Positions 26,331 to 35,446 of a DNA stretch of 64,000 nucleotides are shown piece after piece (position 1 is the stretch's first letter; every line of letters begins with the position of its first letter). The notes beneath the pieces are model-generated. The model was not told the origin of the DNA and made no database searches. It saw only the letters and a list, made by a program, of their open reading frames with translations. This stretch comes from DYFC01 sp041658585. GTDB taxonomy: Bacteria; Nitrospirota; Thermodesulfovibrionia; Thermodesulfovibrionales; SM23-35. The position numbers and the translations under genes were made by a program. The DNA is taken from contig JBAZZX010000001.1 in NCBI GenBank assembly GCA_041658585.1, forward strand, positions 1-64,000, read 5' to 3'.

Positions 26331-27125
26331 ATGGAGAAAAGAGAACTGACCGAACATGAATATTGGGACAATCGCTGGTTACGGATAAAACTACCGGTTG
26401 AGATCAAAAGGGATACCACAAAGTTTGTAACTCGAGAGATGATAGGGATCTTTGACAGGTATCTGCCCCAAAAAGATGGCCTCAGAATTTTGGAAATCGG
26501 TGGTGCGCCCGGAAGATGGCTCGCCTATTTCAGAAAACATTTTCACTACGATATCCATGGGATTGATTATTCCCGAACCGGTTGTGCGAAGATGAAGGAG
26601 AATTTCGATTTGTTGAATGTACCTGCCACAATCTATAGATTCAATATCTTGACGGATGACACTTCATCCCTGCCTCTGTTCGATATTGTCTATTCCTTCG
26701 GTCTTATCGAACATTTCGGCGACCTGTCTCAGATCCTTGAAAAACATCTCAAAATGGTTAAGGAGGAGGGAATACTCATGATAGGTGTCCCAAATTTTTC
26801 GGGAATTGCGAAACTGATTTTACAAAAAACCTCACCAGGAATACTTGCCACACACAACCTCGGAGCAATGGATTTGAAAACCTATGAGGCCTTCGAAGAC
26901 AAATATTCACTAACCCCCCTTTTCAAAGGATATCTCGGCGGCCTTGATCTACATAACTGCCGGAGGTGTGAGCAGAGAACGCCCGTCAACAGGCTTATAC
27001 GATTATTCTTTAAAGTGCTCACAGGCGTTACAAATAGAATTAGTTTTCTGAGGAGGTTCAATTCATGGCGCTGGAGTCCCTATCTGCTCGTGATTTTTAA
27101 AAGGGGCCAAACTGCTGTCAGTTAA
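26331..27125 (+). CDS. SAM-dependent methyltransferase (class I)
   Basis: A 264-residue methyltransferase. Motif I ILEIGGAPGRWLAYF is near residue 46, motif II HGIDYS follows, and the later SFGLIEHF segment corresponds to the post-motif region of ubiE/Methyltransf_11-like enzymes. It starts with a good ribosome-binding site (AAGAGGGGAG). Its place among LPS genes suggests methylation of a sugar, such as chain-capping of a surface glycan, but the substrate is not evident. It is convergent with the O-antigen ligase gene. Confidence 0.85.
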   Translation: MEKRELTEHEYWDNRWLRIKLPVEIKRDTTKFVTREMIGIFDRYLPQKDGLRILEIGGAPGRWLAYFRKHFHYDIHGIDYSRTGCAKMKENFDLLNVPATIYRFNILTDDTSSLPLFDIVYSFGLIEHFGDLSQILEKHLKMVKEEGILMIGVPNFSGIAKLILQKTSPGILATHNLGAMDLKTYEAFEDKYSLTPLFKGYLGGLDLHNCRRCEQRTPVNRLIRLFFKVLTGVTNRISFLRRFNSWRWSPYLLVIFKRGQTAVS

Positions 27126-27131
27126 TCCCGA

Positions 27132-28346
27132 TTAGGCCTGCCTCAATGAAGTTTCTTTCCCGGAGCTTGGCCCCATCATCAGCGCATAACCCATGCCGAT
27201 GAGAATCCATACCATCTGCCCGGGCCAGCCGTGATACATATAATCAAACAGATTGAGAGAGAGGAAACCGATAAATGAGGTGAAAATCCCCGAAATGAGA
27301 AGTCTCCGCTGAAGGGCCGTTTCATCACGTATCTCCCTGAAGAATCTCCTGATAATAACGGCTAATATCGCTGCAAAGATCAGGAGCCCGATCAGGCCCG
27401 TTTCAACAGCGGTATTGAGAAATATATTATGCGTGTGTTTCACCAATGCCGTAGGATAATACTTGGAGAATGTCTCTTTACCGTATCCTATCCCGGTAAA
27501 AGGGTAATTCCGGATTATCTCGACTGAGAGCTCGAAGGCCTCTATCCTCGGCTTTTCACTTCCGTGCATGATGACCTGACGCGGGATCACCGATTTATAG
27601 GCAAGCCCTGCGATTACCAGAAAAATTGTTATGAACAGGGTCATAAAGAGTCTTTTGTATTTTTTCATAAAAATACCGGCAAGAATCAGTATCTCCACCA
27701 TTACCGCTATCCAGGCCCCCCTAGTAAAGGTAAAAAAAAGGGCGGCAAACAAAATCGGTATGAGAATGAGGAATACGCCCCTTATCCAACCCTGAAAAGA
27801 AAGTGCCAGAGCGATGACGAGAGGAACAGAAAGGACGAGGAAGGTAGATAACCTGTAGAATGCCCCCGTCAGACCGTAAACCCTGTTTGTAAAAAACCGT
27901 GGGTCCTGATAAAACTGATAGCAGGCCGAGAGAGACATTATGACTGCCGAGAAAACCAATGGCAAGAAAAGCCATTTAATCTTTTCGGCCGGGATATCCC
28001 TCACGACAAAGAATGCAAGAAAATAAAGGATGTATTGCTTCGACAACTTCGTTGCTATTTCATGGAAACTATAAGACCTGTCTACTGCACTTATTAGTGC
28101 GAAGAGCGCCCAGACAAAAGACATTAGGATCAAGATATTAAGCGGTTTGCTCGGAAAAGACACCCGGACGATTCTTTTATGATCCCCTAATCTTACCGCG
28201 GCGAAAGAACCTATCAGCAGGAAAAAGAGCACCTCCTTTAAAGTCGTGAGACGGTTAAAGGGAAGGACAAACAGTAAGCCAGTGAGCATCGACAGCTCTA
28301 TCTTGCCGAGATAAGAAATGGCTGTGTCTTTATAGGCCGTGCTCAC
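27132..28346 (-). CDS. O-antigen ligase-like membrane protein (WaaL/Wzy-C family)
   Basis: A 404-residue polytopic membrane protein with about 11-12 hydrophobic segments. The large periplasmic loop and following segment with KHTHNIFLNTAVETGLIG is the conserved His-containing region of the Wzy_C/O-antigen ligase family, which transfers undecaprenyl-linked glycan to lipid A-core. The GTG start at 28346 immediately follows the stop of the upstream GT4 gene. No O-antigen polymerase or flippase (Wzx/Wzy) is in the window, so its glycan donor is unknown. Confidence 0.85.
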   Translation of the reverse strand: MSTAYKDTAISYLGKIELSMLTGLLFVLPFNRLTTLKEVLFFLLIGSFAAVRLGDHKRIVRVSFPSKPLNILILMSFVWALFALISAVDRSYSFHEIATKLSKQYILYFLAFFVVRDIPAEKIKWLFLPLVFSAVIMSLSACYQFYQDPRFFTNRVYGLTGAFYRLSTFLVLSVPLVIALALSFQGWIRGVFLILIPILFAALFFTFTRGAWIAVMVEILILAGIFMKKYKRLFMTLFITIFLVIAGLAYKSVIPRQVIMHGSEKPRIEAFELSVEIIRNYPFTGIGYGKETFSKYYPTALVKHTHNIFLNTAVETGLIGLLIFAAILAVIIRRFFREIRDETALQRRLLISGIFTSFIGFLSLNLFDYMYHGWPGQMVWILIGMGYALMMGPSSGKETSLRQA

Positions 28347-28348
28347 AA

Positions 28349-29470
28349 CTACTCAGCCCCCGCTAACACGGATTCATATATAGCCTGTAGATTTCTGATC
28401 ATGACATTCGGCGTGAATTCTTTCTCGATCCTTTTCCGTCCGCTGTCTCCGAGAAGCGTTCTCTGCTCATAATTCAATGAGCCAATATCAACCATTGCAG
28501 AAGAAAGGGCCGAAACATCTCTTGGAGGAACGAGCCTGCCGCAATGAGAACTTACGAAAACCTCCGGGATTCCTCCCACATCCGATGCGATGACCGGCAG
28601 CTTCGATGCCATGGCTTCAAGCAGGGCTATCGAAAGCCCTTCAGCCAACGAAGGGAGGACAAATACATCGAGCCCTCTAATCAGTTCAAGAACGTCTTCC
28701 CTGAAACCCGTAAACAGGACCCTCGAAGATATGTTCAGTTCTTCCGCTCTCTTATTTAACTTCTTGAATAACGGTCCGTCACCCATAATAACAAGCCTTG
28801 AATTCGGAATTTTCCTTTGGACCTCAGAGAATGCATCGAGGAGATAAGATTGGCCCTTTGTCGAAACAAGTCGACCGACTGTTCCAAATACCACTTCATC
28901 TTCCGAGATTCCAAGCTTCAAACGGGAATCCATTTTACTAATCTTAACATTATCTATCATCTCAAGATCTACACTATTCTTGACAGTAACGACTTTTGCC
29001 GGATCCATATTCCAGTTAGTATTAATAACATCGAGTCTAACACTGTTTGAAACGGTAATTATTTTGTCAACATGCTTTAAGAGAAGCCAGTTAGTAAAGC
29101 GTCTCTTGAACGATCTTGTCCGATTAAGTCCGTGGACATGGGCAATTATTTTTGTTTTCTCTGTCAGTTTGGAAAGAACTCCAAAAACGCTTGCGGCATG
29201 ACGATGGCAGTGCAGTATATCGGGTCTCTCAGTCTTTAGACAATTCTTAAGCATTATTGTCGTCCTGATCTTGTGTTTGCTTGGATTATCGACATCCAAA
29301 TAGATGGACAATCCGTGCCGGTCAAGAATATTTTTACCATCAGGTTTCCCTGAAAGATAACAGACCTTCACCTTATATCTTTCCGGATCAGTCCCCAAGA
29401 TCATTATATTACGCAACGGACGATTACACTCATATTTTTTTGCCAGGTGAAGAATACTAATTTTTCTCAT
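28349..29470 (-). CDS. GT4-family glycosyltransferase
   Basis: A 373-residue GT-B glycosyltransferase. Its N-terminal domain has the FAMILY-typical HCHRHAASVFG and IAHVHGLNR segments; the C-terminal domain contains GTVGRLVSTKGQSYLLDAF and the FVLPSLAEGLSIALLEAMA motif with the conserved acidic residues that bind the nucleotide-sugar. It is the third gene in a four-gene minus-strand set, overlapped by the stop of the kinase gene upstream (ATGA). Sugar specificity cannot be read from sequence. Confidence 0.88.
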   Translation of the reverse strand: MRKISILHLAKKYECNRPLRNIMILGTDPERYKVKVCYLSGKPDGKNILDRHGLSIYLDVDNPSKHKIRTTIMLKNCLKTERPDILHCHRHAASVFGVLSKLTEKTKIIAHVHGLNRTRSFKRRFTNWLLLKHVDKIITVSNSVRLDVINTNWNMDPAKVVTVKNSVDLEMIDNVKISKMDSRLKLGISEDEVVFGTVGRLVSTKGQSYLLDAFSEVQRKIPNSRLVIMGDGPLFKKLNKRAEELNISSRVLFTGFREDVLELIRGLDVFVLPSLAEGLSIALLEAMASKLPVIASDVGGIPEVFVSSHCGRLVPPRDVSALSSAMVDIGSLNYEQRTLLGDSGRKRIEKEFTPNVMIRNLQAIYESVLAGAE

Positions 29471-30306
29471 AGCCTCTCCAATACGGATGGATATTTCTTC
29501 TGCAACCTTTTTTTGGTTTTTCCAATAATCTTTCGAATCATTTCCCTCGCTGTCGGCTCCAGTTCCGGATTTTCCTTAAGATATGCATTCATGAATCGTA
29601 ACCGGTCAGTATTTGAAATATGGGGAAGCCCCACCATATTAAGCTGCACCAGATTTTTGAGCCTTTTGTCCGCTGATAGTATACCGTAGCGCATGGTACG
29701 CTCGTTGTCTACAAAATAAATTTTGGATGCCGGACCATATCCTTCAATGATAAGATTTCCAACCCTCAAGTCTCCATGAAAGATGCCTGCCCTGTGCAAC
29801 CGGCCGATTTCATGTCCGGCTTTGTATATAAGCGCCCTCTTTTCCTCAAGCAATTCAGGCGGCAACGGCAAATTATACCTGTGCTTGAAATACTCATATG
29901 TCCTATCTCCGGAAACAGCTCTTGTAATCATAAAATTTTTGCGGATGAAGAAGAAGATCCTGACAACGCCGTGAAGAACAGGTTCAGGGGTCGGAAACCC
30001 GAATTTCAGAAGTTGATGACCTGCTGTAAAGGCCCGCTTGCTACGCGTAAGCCCGACCAGGTTCTTAAGCAGATCCTTGAGCCCCCTGTTGTGGAATTCT
30101 TTATAGTAAAATGCTTCTCCGGTCAATGGATTTTCGAACTGCATGACGGTGGCAAATTGGGAACTCCTTACGGGTATACCATCCTGCCTGGTAAGTAACG
30201 CGGGGATTCTCTCTTCCATCCATAATATACTGTCCGGATCATAAAAAAACAGTAGCAGGGTTCCGGAGGTGCTGGTATGAATTCTGTTTTTATTAAGTTT
30301 GTCCAT
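29467..30306 (-). CDS. Third LPS-type kinase (RfaY/KdkA-like fold)
   Basis: A 279-residue kinase-fold protein from the ATG at 30306. The catalytic loop FHGDLRVGNLII and the metal-binding YFVDNERT motif indicate an RfaY/KdkA-related small-molecule kinase. It resembles the 23298-24056 protein in type and in the AIFNG/GFPTPEP-like hinge. I choose 30306 because the longer start (30402) would overlap the upstream gene by about 110 bases; the chosen one overlaps by 14. A purine-rich AAAGAGAAG precedes it. It probably phosphorylates a core sugar or Kdo. Confidence 0.75.
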   Translation of the reverse strand: MDKLNKNRIHTSTSGTLLLFFYDPDSILWMEERIPALLTRQDGIPVRSSQFATVMQFENPLTGEAFYYKEFHNRGLKDLLKNLVGLTRSKRAFTAGHQLLKFGFPTPEPVLHGVVRIFFFIRKNFMITRAVSGDRTYEYFKHRYNLPLPPELLEEKRALIYKAGHEIGRLHRAGIFHGDLRVGNLIIEGYGPASKIYFVDNERTMRYGILSADKRLKNLVQLNMVGLPHISNTDRLRFMNAYLKENPELEPTAREMIRKIIGKTKKRLQKKYPSVLERL

Positions 30307-31477
30307 TCTTCTCTTTGCTTGTTGCACAGACCATGGTGAATACTTCAGAAAGCCGTGCCGCCCTTTTCGCCCAGCTGAATTCATCGGCTGTTCCGTATGC
30401 ATTTAAGGCGAGCTGCCTTGCAAAATCAGGATTGTCCAATATATAACCTATCTTCTCTGCAAGGCTTTTCGGGTCGTCGGGTTTCGCAAGAAGGATATCC
30501 TTACCGTCGGTCACCTCTTCTCTGACGGAAGGCAGATCAAACGCAACAATCGGTTTTCCCATCGCCATATATTCATATAGTTTTGTATGCGCGGCATAGC
30601 GCCTTTTGCCCCTGTCCAGAGCACAGATTACCATGACATCGATATCCTTTGCTATTTCAGAAACCCTGTGAGGATGGACAAACCCGTGAAAATCTATTCT
30701 CTTATCAAGGTTCAGATTTGAAGCAAGATGTTTTAATCTGTTTAAATCTTTCTCGTTGCCTCCGATGATGCTTAATCTGGCGTCAGGCATATAACGGATA
30801 GCTTCTATCAGGATATCGACTCCCTGCATGGGATACAATTGTCCGATATACCCGATTGTTTTGTTGCCGTTATTCTTCCAATTGAGGGGAAAGCGGATTT
30901 TTTCCGCTGCCAGAGGCACCTTGATTACCGGTATGCCGGAAATGTTGTAGGTTTCTTTTAGGATCTTGCCGAAAGAGGTCAGTAGAACAACGATGGCATC
31001 CACCTTCCGGAAAACGACATCTTCACCCTTATCTTTCACAGGGCATGGATCGTAGAATTTTTTTATTTTCAGGTCATGAACTTCGATAACAAAGGGAAGG
31101 CCGATTAGTTTCTTGAATTGCAGCAAAAACTGCGCAAGTTTTATTTCCCTGAGATATATTACATCAGCCTGCCCCTTTTTCTTGAGATCGAGTATTTTCA
31201 AGAGACAAAAAAGATTGAATATGCCATGCCACGAAAAATGTCTGCCCCTGAGCATGGGGACCTGAACAATATCAAACTCCGGCAGCGGCTTTAGTCCATA
31301 GAAATCATAGACAGACTCCGGGCCGGAGGGCCTGCCGGTGATGACTCTCACAGCATGGCCCTGTTTTGCAATGGAATGACAGGTCCTCACGATAACAATA
31401 TCATGTGCCTTGCCCGACATGAGGCGCTGGTTATGGGGATAGACAATAGATAGATACCGGTTCTGTTCTGTCATCAT
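30293..31477 (-). CDS. GT4-family glycosyltransferase
   Basis: A 394-residue GT-B enzyme. The C-terminal half carries IGYIGQLYPMQGVDILIEAI, IIGGNEKDL, and the KLYEYMAMGKPIVAF acidic motif typical of GT4 transferases. The N-terminal domain starts with VYPHNQRLMSGKAHDI. It is the first gene of a four-gene minus-strand unit (this gene, kinase, GT4, ligase) and faces the sulfotransferase gene across an 87-base divergent gap. Acceptor and sugar are not known. Confidence 0.87.
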   Translation of the reverse strand: MMTEQNRYLSIVYPHNQRLMSGKAHDIVIVRTCHSIAKQGHAVRVITGRPSGPESVYDFYGLKPLPEFDIVQVPMLRGRHFSWHGIFNLFCLLKILDLKKKGQADVIYLREIKLAQFLLQFKKLIGLPFVIEVHDLKIKKFYDPCPVKDKGEDVVFRKVDAIVVLLTSFGKILKETYNISGIPVIKVPLAAEKIRFPLNWKNNGNKTIGYIGQLYPMQGVDILIEAIRYMPDARLSIIGGNEKDLNRLKHLASNLNLDKRIDFHGFVHPHRVSEIAKDIDVMVICALDRGKRRYAAHTKLYEYMAMGKPIVAFDLPSVREEVTDGKDILLAKPDDPKSLAEKIGYILDNPDFARQLALNAYGTADEFSWAKRAARLSEVFTMVCATSKEKNGQT

Positions 31478-31564
31478 AGATCGAGGTCGCAGGCAGAGAA
31501 TACTTTCATTATTGAGTATAGCCTGATTATTAATCTTTACATTATACTATAAAGAATTGCCAGT

Positions 31565-32545
31565 TTGCATAAAGGAAGGAATTTAAACAAGGTCGTGATA
31601 CCAGTTTTCATAGGCGGACATCCAAGGAGCGGCACAACATTATTGGGTGACCTGATCGGCTCCCACAGTGACTGCATCTGTACCCCTGAATCTCAGTTTA
31701 AGATTAGTGTGTATCGACGCCTCAATCTTCATGGTAATGAGAATCCCGATCTCCGGAAAGCGACGGAGATGATAAAAAAGCACTGGAGGTTCAAAATATG
31801 GGCGCTAGATATTGCTATGGTTCCATATAGCGAAATTCATTCATATGGTGAGCTTATTTTGTGGCTTGCAAAATCTTATTCGTGCAAATCCTCAAGGCCT
31901 GATACAAGGATGTGGATAGATCATACGCCGGCAAATATACAATTCGTGAACGTGCTGACAGAACTTTTCCCTGAAGCGCGGTTTATTAATATTATCAGAG
32001 ACGGAAGAGCGGTGGCAGCCTCCATAATACCCCTTGACTGGGGCGCAAATACTATAGACAGGGCTGCATATTCCTGGGTGGAGAATGTATCGTGCGGCAT
32101 TACTGCAGAGTCTGCCATAGGAAGGGATCGGGTTCTGCGTATCAGATATGAAGACCTGATCAGAGAGACGGAGATCACTCTGAAAAAAATATGTCTTTTC
32201 CTGAATCTGCAGTATCAGCCTCAGATGATTCAGGGAGGAGGCTTCAAAGTACCCGGATATACGATTCAGCAGCACTCTATGCTGGGTAAGGAGCCTGATG
32301 CAAGGATGGTCAATGCGTGGGAGAGAAAGCTCAATGCACGGAAGATAGAAATTTTTGAAAGCATAGCCGGAGAATTACTGTTATCCCATGGTTATACTCT
32401 GAAATATAGCGGCAAGGCAAGAAAAATGAATAGTATAGAAAAAATGATATCCGGGATTCAGGAAACATACAGGGGGCAAATCGTCAACAAATTACGCCGC
32501 AAGGAAAGAAAGAAAAAAGGGATCGAAACGGCCGGTATACAATAA
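31565..32545 (+). CDS. PAPS-dependent sulfotransferase
   Basis: A 326-residue sulfotransferase-3-type protein. The 5'-phosphosulfate loop IGGHPRSGTTLLGDLI lies at residues 16-31 and the 3'-phosphate motif INIIRDGRAVAAS near 140. These bind PAPS, the sulfate donor. A start codon is uncertain: TTG at 31565 has no clear ribosome-binding site, whereas GTG at 31595 follows purine-rich AAGGAAGGA. The next gene is an APS kinase that makes PAPS, so this pair likely sulfates a sugar of the neighbouring surface glycan. Confidence 0.85.
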   Translation: MHKGRNLNKVVIPVFIGGHPRSGTTLLGDLIGSHSDCICTPESQFKISVYRRLNLHGNENPDLRKATEMIKKHWRFKIWALDIAMVPYSEIHSYGELILWLAKSYSCKSSRPDTRMWIDHTPANIQFVNVLTELFPEARFINIIRDGRAVAASIIPLDWGANTIDRAAYSWVENVSCGITAESAIGRDRVLRIRYEDLIRETEITLKKICLFLNLQYQPQMIQGGGFKVPGYTIQQHSMLGKEPDARMVNAWERKLNARKIEIFESIAGELLLSHGYTLKYSGKARKMNSIEKMISGIQETYRGQIVNKLRRKERKKKGIETAGIQ

Positions 32546-32570
32546 TCAGAAAGGATACAGAAAGAATAGC

Positions 32571-33170
32571 ATGGGAAATAATATCACTCCTCACAAGGGA
32601 AAAATCGGGAAAAAGGACAGATGGAGAATGAACGGCCACAAAACCGCCCTTGTCTGGCTTACAGGGCTTCCCGGATCGGGGAAATCTACGATCTCTCATG
32701 AACTCGAATACCGACTTTTTCAGCGCCGCATAAAGACTTATGTGCTGGATGGCGACAATGTAAGACAGGGATTATGCAGGGACCTGGGTTTTTCAGCGGA
32801 GGACAGGAGAGAGAACCTGAGGAGGCTTGGGGAAGTGTCAGTGCTGTTTCTTGATGCGGGGATACTCACTGTTGCAGCCTTTGCCTCACCCTACAGGGCG
32901 GACAGATTCATGGTCAGACGGATGTTTGGACCGGGTGATTTTATTGAGGTCTATCTGAAATGCGATCTAAAGGTCTGTGAAGAGAGGGACCCGAAGGGGC
33001 TATACAAAAAAGCCAGGAGCGGCGAGATAAAGAATTTTACCGGGGTCTCGGACCCTTATGAGCCGCCGGAAAACCCTGAAATTGTTCTTGATACGGACAG
33101 GTTAAGTATTGAAGAAAGCGTGAGTAAGATCATGGATTATCTCGGGGAGAAAGGCCTTCTCGGACTTTAA
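32571..33170 (+). CDS. cysC: Adenylylsulfate (APS) kinase
   Basis: A 199-residue APS kinase: Walker A GLPGSGKST near residue 33, the LDGDNVRQGL substrate motif, the FSAEDRRENLRR helix and the FASPYRADR segment with the conserved Ser, all diagnostic of CysC. It converts APS to PAPS. The enzyme is alone, without ATP sulfurylase (cysD/N or sat) in the window, and sits 25 bases after the sulfotransferase, suggesting it is dedicated to that enzyme. Its stop overlaps the msbA stop on the opposite strand. Confidence 0.93.
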   Translation: MGNNITPHKGKIGKKDRWRMNGHKTALVWLTGLPGSGKSTISHELEYRLFQRRIKTYVLDGDNVRQGLCRDLGFSAEDRRENLRRLGEVSVLFLDAGILTVAAFASPYRADRFMVRRMFGPGDFIEVYLKCDLKVCEERDPKGLYKKARSGEIKNFTGVSDPYEPPENPEIVLDTDRLSIEESVSKIMDYLGEKGLLGL

Positions 33171-34876
33171 GACAATGTCTGATATAGTTCACGATAGGTC
33201 GTGTTTTTTTCGATAAGCTCTTCATGGTTCCCTATATCCGCTATTCTGCCTTTTTCTATAATCAATATCCTGTCCGCATTCCTGATTGTAGAGAGCCTGT
33301 GCGCAATAACGATTGTTGTGCGGCCTTTCATAAGCAGGTCGAGAGCTTTCTGAACGATAGACTCCGACACCGAGTCGAGGGAAGAGGTTGCCTCATCGAG
33401 GATAAGGATGGGCGGGTTCTTGAGAATGGCCCTTGCTATGGCGATCCTCTGACGCTGACCGCCGGACAGCTTTAACCCTCTCTCGCCGATAATCGTATTA
33501 TATTTCTCCGGCAATTCCCGGATGAATTCATCGGCATAGGCCATTTTGGCCGCTTCAATAATATCATCTTCCGAGACGTTCTGTTTGCCGAACGCAATAT
33601 TTTCCTTAACCGTATCGTTAAAAAGAATTATATCCTGACTTACTATGCCTATCTGTTCCCTGAGAGAATGAAGCTCAATGTCATTGATATTTATCCCGTC
33701 AACCGACAGAGTCCCGCTTGAAGGGACATGGAATTTCGGAATTAAATCCACAAGCGTTGATTTCCCTACACCGCTGCGGCCGACGACCGCAATCATTTCA
33801 CCCTGCCTGATCTCCAGGTTAATATCTTTTAGAACAGGCGAGTTGTTCCCTGGAAAAGTAAAAGATACATTTTCAAAGCGTATTGAATTCTTAAACCCGT
33901 GTATTTTGCTATGACCCTGCTTTTCGTGTTCGGCATTCAGCAGGGTATCTATCCTTTCGAGAGAAGCCCTCGACTCCTGCAAGACGCCGTATGCTTCTCC
34001 AAGCTTTTTCACGGGGGTAAACATCATATAAATAGCCACAAGGATAGAGGCAAAAACCCCCGGGGTAATCGTGCCATGCATAACCATAAAACCTCCGTAT
34101 CCCAGAACGATGGCTATCCCGGCGCCGGTCACAACATCAATAATCAGCTTGGTAAACTCCTTCAGCCTGATGACCCGTAGAAGTTCCCTGTAGTATCGCT
34201 GGTTGTCACTCCTGAATTTCTCGCCCATTGTTTGTTCACGGTTGAATATTTTTATGATCCTCGAACCGAGAATACTCTCGCCGATTCTGTGAGTAAGGAA
34301 TGAAAGTTTTCTCTGAGCTTCCTTTCTTTTCTTTTTCACGCCTTTGCCGAATTTTCTTGTGCTGTAAGCTATAAGAGGCAAAAGTATCAGGCTCATGAGT
34401 GTGAGGTCCCATTTTCTGTAAAGCGCAACGCTCAAAAGGAAGATTACGGTCGGTATTTCAATAATAAAAGTCTTTATGACCTCGGAAATCAGTCCGTTCA
34501 GCGACTCTACGTCGTACATGATCCTTGATATAACCACCCCTGAGGATTCTTTATGGAAGTATCCGACCGGAAGATACAGGACGTGATTATATAATTTATT
34601 TCTTGTCTCCCTGACTAATTTCATGCCGGCGGATTTCATTAAATACAACTGGCCGAAACTCAGAAACCCTTTTATGGAAAATAGCAGGAAGACCCCTATC
34701 GGAAGCAGTTTCAGGTAATCGTATTTTTTTCCGACCAGCACTTCATCGAGAGCGGGCTTGACGGTCCAGGCTATAGCGCCGGTTATACCGGAGACGATAA
34801 GGCTTAAGACAATGCCTGCAAAAATCCTCGGCCAGTAAGGTTTTGTGAGTTCAAGTATCTTTTTAGAAACGGACAT
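33167..34876 (-). CDS. msbA: MsbA-type lipid A/LPS flippase ABC transporter
   Basis: A 569-residue half-transporter: an N-terminal six-helix membrane domain (about 1-320) and a nucleotide-binding domain with Walker A GRSGVGKST, signature LSGGQRQRIAIARA, Walker B ILILDEATSSLD and the H-loop IAHRLST. The VISRIMYDVESLN coupling-helix region and overall length match MsbA. It flips lipid A-core across the inner membrane, fitting the adjacent core-synthesis genes. A multidrug exporter role cannot be excluded by sequence alone. Confidence 0.9.
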   Translation of the reverse strand: MSVSKKILELTKPYWPRIFAGIVLSLIVSGITGAIAWTVKPALDEVLVGKKYDYLKLLPIGVFLLFSIKGFLSFGQLYLMKSAGMKLVRETRNKLYNHVLYLPVGYFHKESSGVVISRIMYDVESLNGLISEVIKTFIIEIPTVIFLLSVALYRKWDLTLMSLILLPLIAYSTRKFGKGVKKKRKEAQRKLSFLTHRIGESILGSRIIKIFNREQTMGEKFRSDNQRYYRELLRVIRLKEFTKLIIDVVTGAGIAIVLGYGGFMVMHGTITPGVFASILVAIYMMFTPVKKLGEAYGVLQESRASLERIDTLLNAEHEKQGHSKIHGFKNSIRFENVSFTFPGNNSPVLKDINLEIRQGEMIAVVGRSGVGKSTLVDLIPKFHVPSSGTLSVDGININDIELHSLREQIGIVSQDIILFNDTVKENIAFGKQNVSEDDIIEAAKMAYADEFIRELPEKYNTIIGERGLKLSGGQRQRIAIARAILKNPPILILDEATSSLDSVSESIVQKALDLLMKGRTTIVIAHRLSTIRNADRILIIEKGRIADIGNHEELIEKNTTYRELYQTLS

Positions 34877-35239
34877 GATTATTTTCTAAAAATCCTCCGG
34901 CGATTTATTAATATTTATGCAGATTAGTATAACCTAATCCGGGCTATTCTTTTAAGGCTCTCATTGCAAGTAGCGGAGCGACGCGGTTACTTACCCCAAA
35001 AAATTCAATTACCCCCGTTTTACCGAATAGTTGAAAAATTCTGATGAATTCTATTGATAATAATTTAATAATAGTATTACAATATTAAGTTTTGTGAAAT
35101 ATTCTGCCGGCGTTTAAGCCCGCATTAAAGTGTATCAATACGATATAAGGTTGCTACAGGAAAGATGTGTGCCTGGCGGCGGATGTTTAGGATATATTTC
35201 TGATATTGTTGAAATCAAAAGTTAAAAGGAGAGAAAAGA
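34877..35239. other. Intergenic stretch, no gene seen
   Basis: AT-rich DNA with no coding frame. It probably holds promoters for msbA (leftward) and for the small zinc-binding protein gene (rightward; its ribosome-binding site AAAAGGAGAG is at 35225-35234). No riboswitch or tRNA was recognised. Confidence 0.5.
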
Positions 35240-35398
35240 ATGGCAGAAAAAGGAAAATCAAAGACAGACGTTTCGGCAAGAGTTGAGGCAAAAAACAGAG
35301 TCCAGGTATGCAGCAAATGCGGCAATAAAGTCGAGGTTATCCTGTCCGTTTCCCCGAGCGGGAAAAAAAGGATGAGACGTATCTGCTGCGGAGGCTAA
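35240..35398 (+). CDS. Small basic protein with CxxC and CC motifs, function unknown
   Basis: A 52-residue protein beginning MAEKGKSKTDVSARVEAKNR, then VCSKCGNK and ending RRICCGG. The CxxC and CC pairs could coordinate a zinc ion as in small ribosomal or RNA-binding zinc ribbons (for example bL33-like), but I do not recognise a specific family. Coding is supported by the AAGGAGAG ribosome-binding site six to fifteen bases upstream and by a perfect 16-bp terminator-like hairpin directly after the stop. The highly basic N-terminus suggests nucleic-acid binding. Confidence 0.7.
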   Translation: MAEKGKSKTDVSARVEAKNRVQVCSKCGNKVEVILSVSPSGKKRMRRICCGG

Positions 35399-35401
35399 TT
35401 C

Positions 35402-35441
35402 ATAATATCTCCTGCGGAAACAATGCCGCAGGAGATATTAT
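35402..35441. terminator. Perfect 16-bp hairpin between two convergent small genes
   Basis: ATAATATCTCCTGCGG (35402-35417) pairs exactly with CCGCAGGAGATATTAT (35426-35441) across an eight-base loop. It lies three bases past the stop of the + strand gene and five bases past the stop of the - strand gene, so it can serve both as a bidirectional terminator, although no long T-run follows on either side. Confidence 0.75.
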
Positions 35442-35446
35442 CCGCC

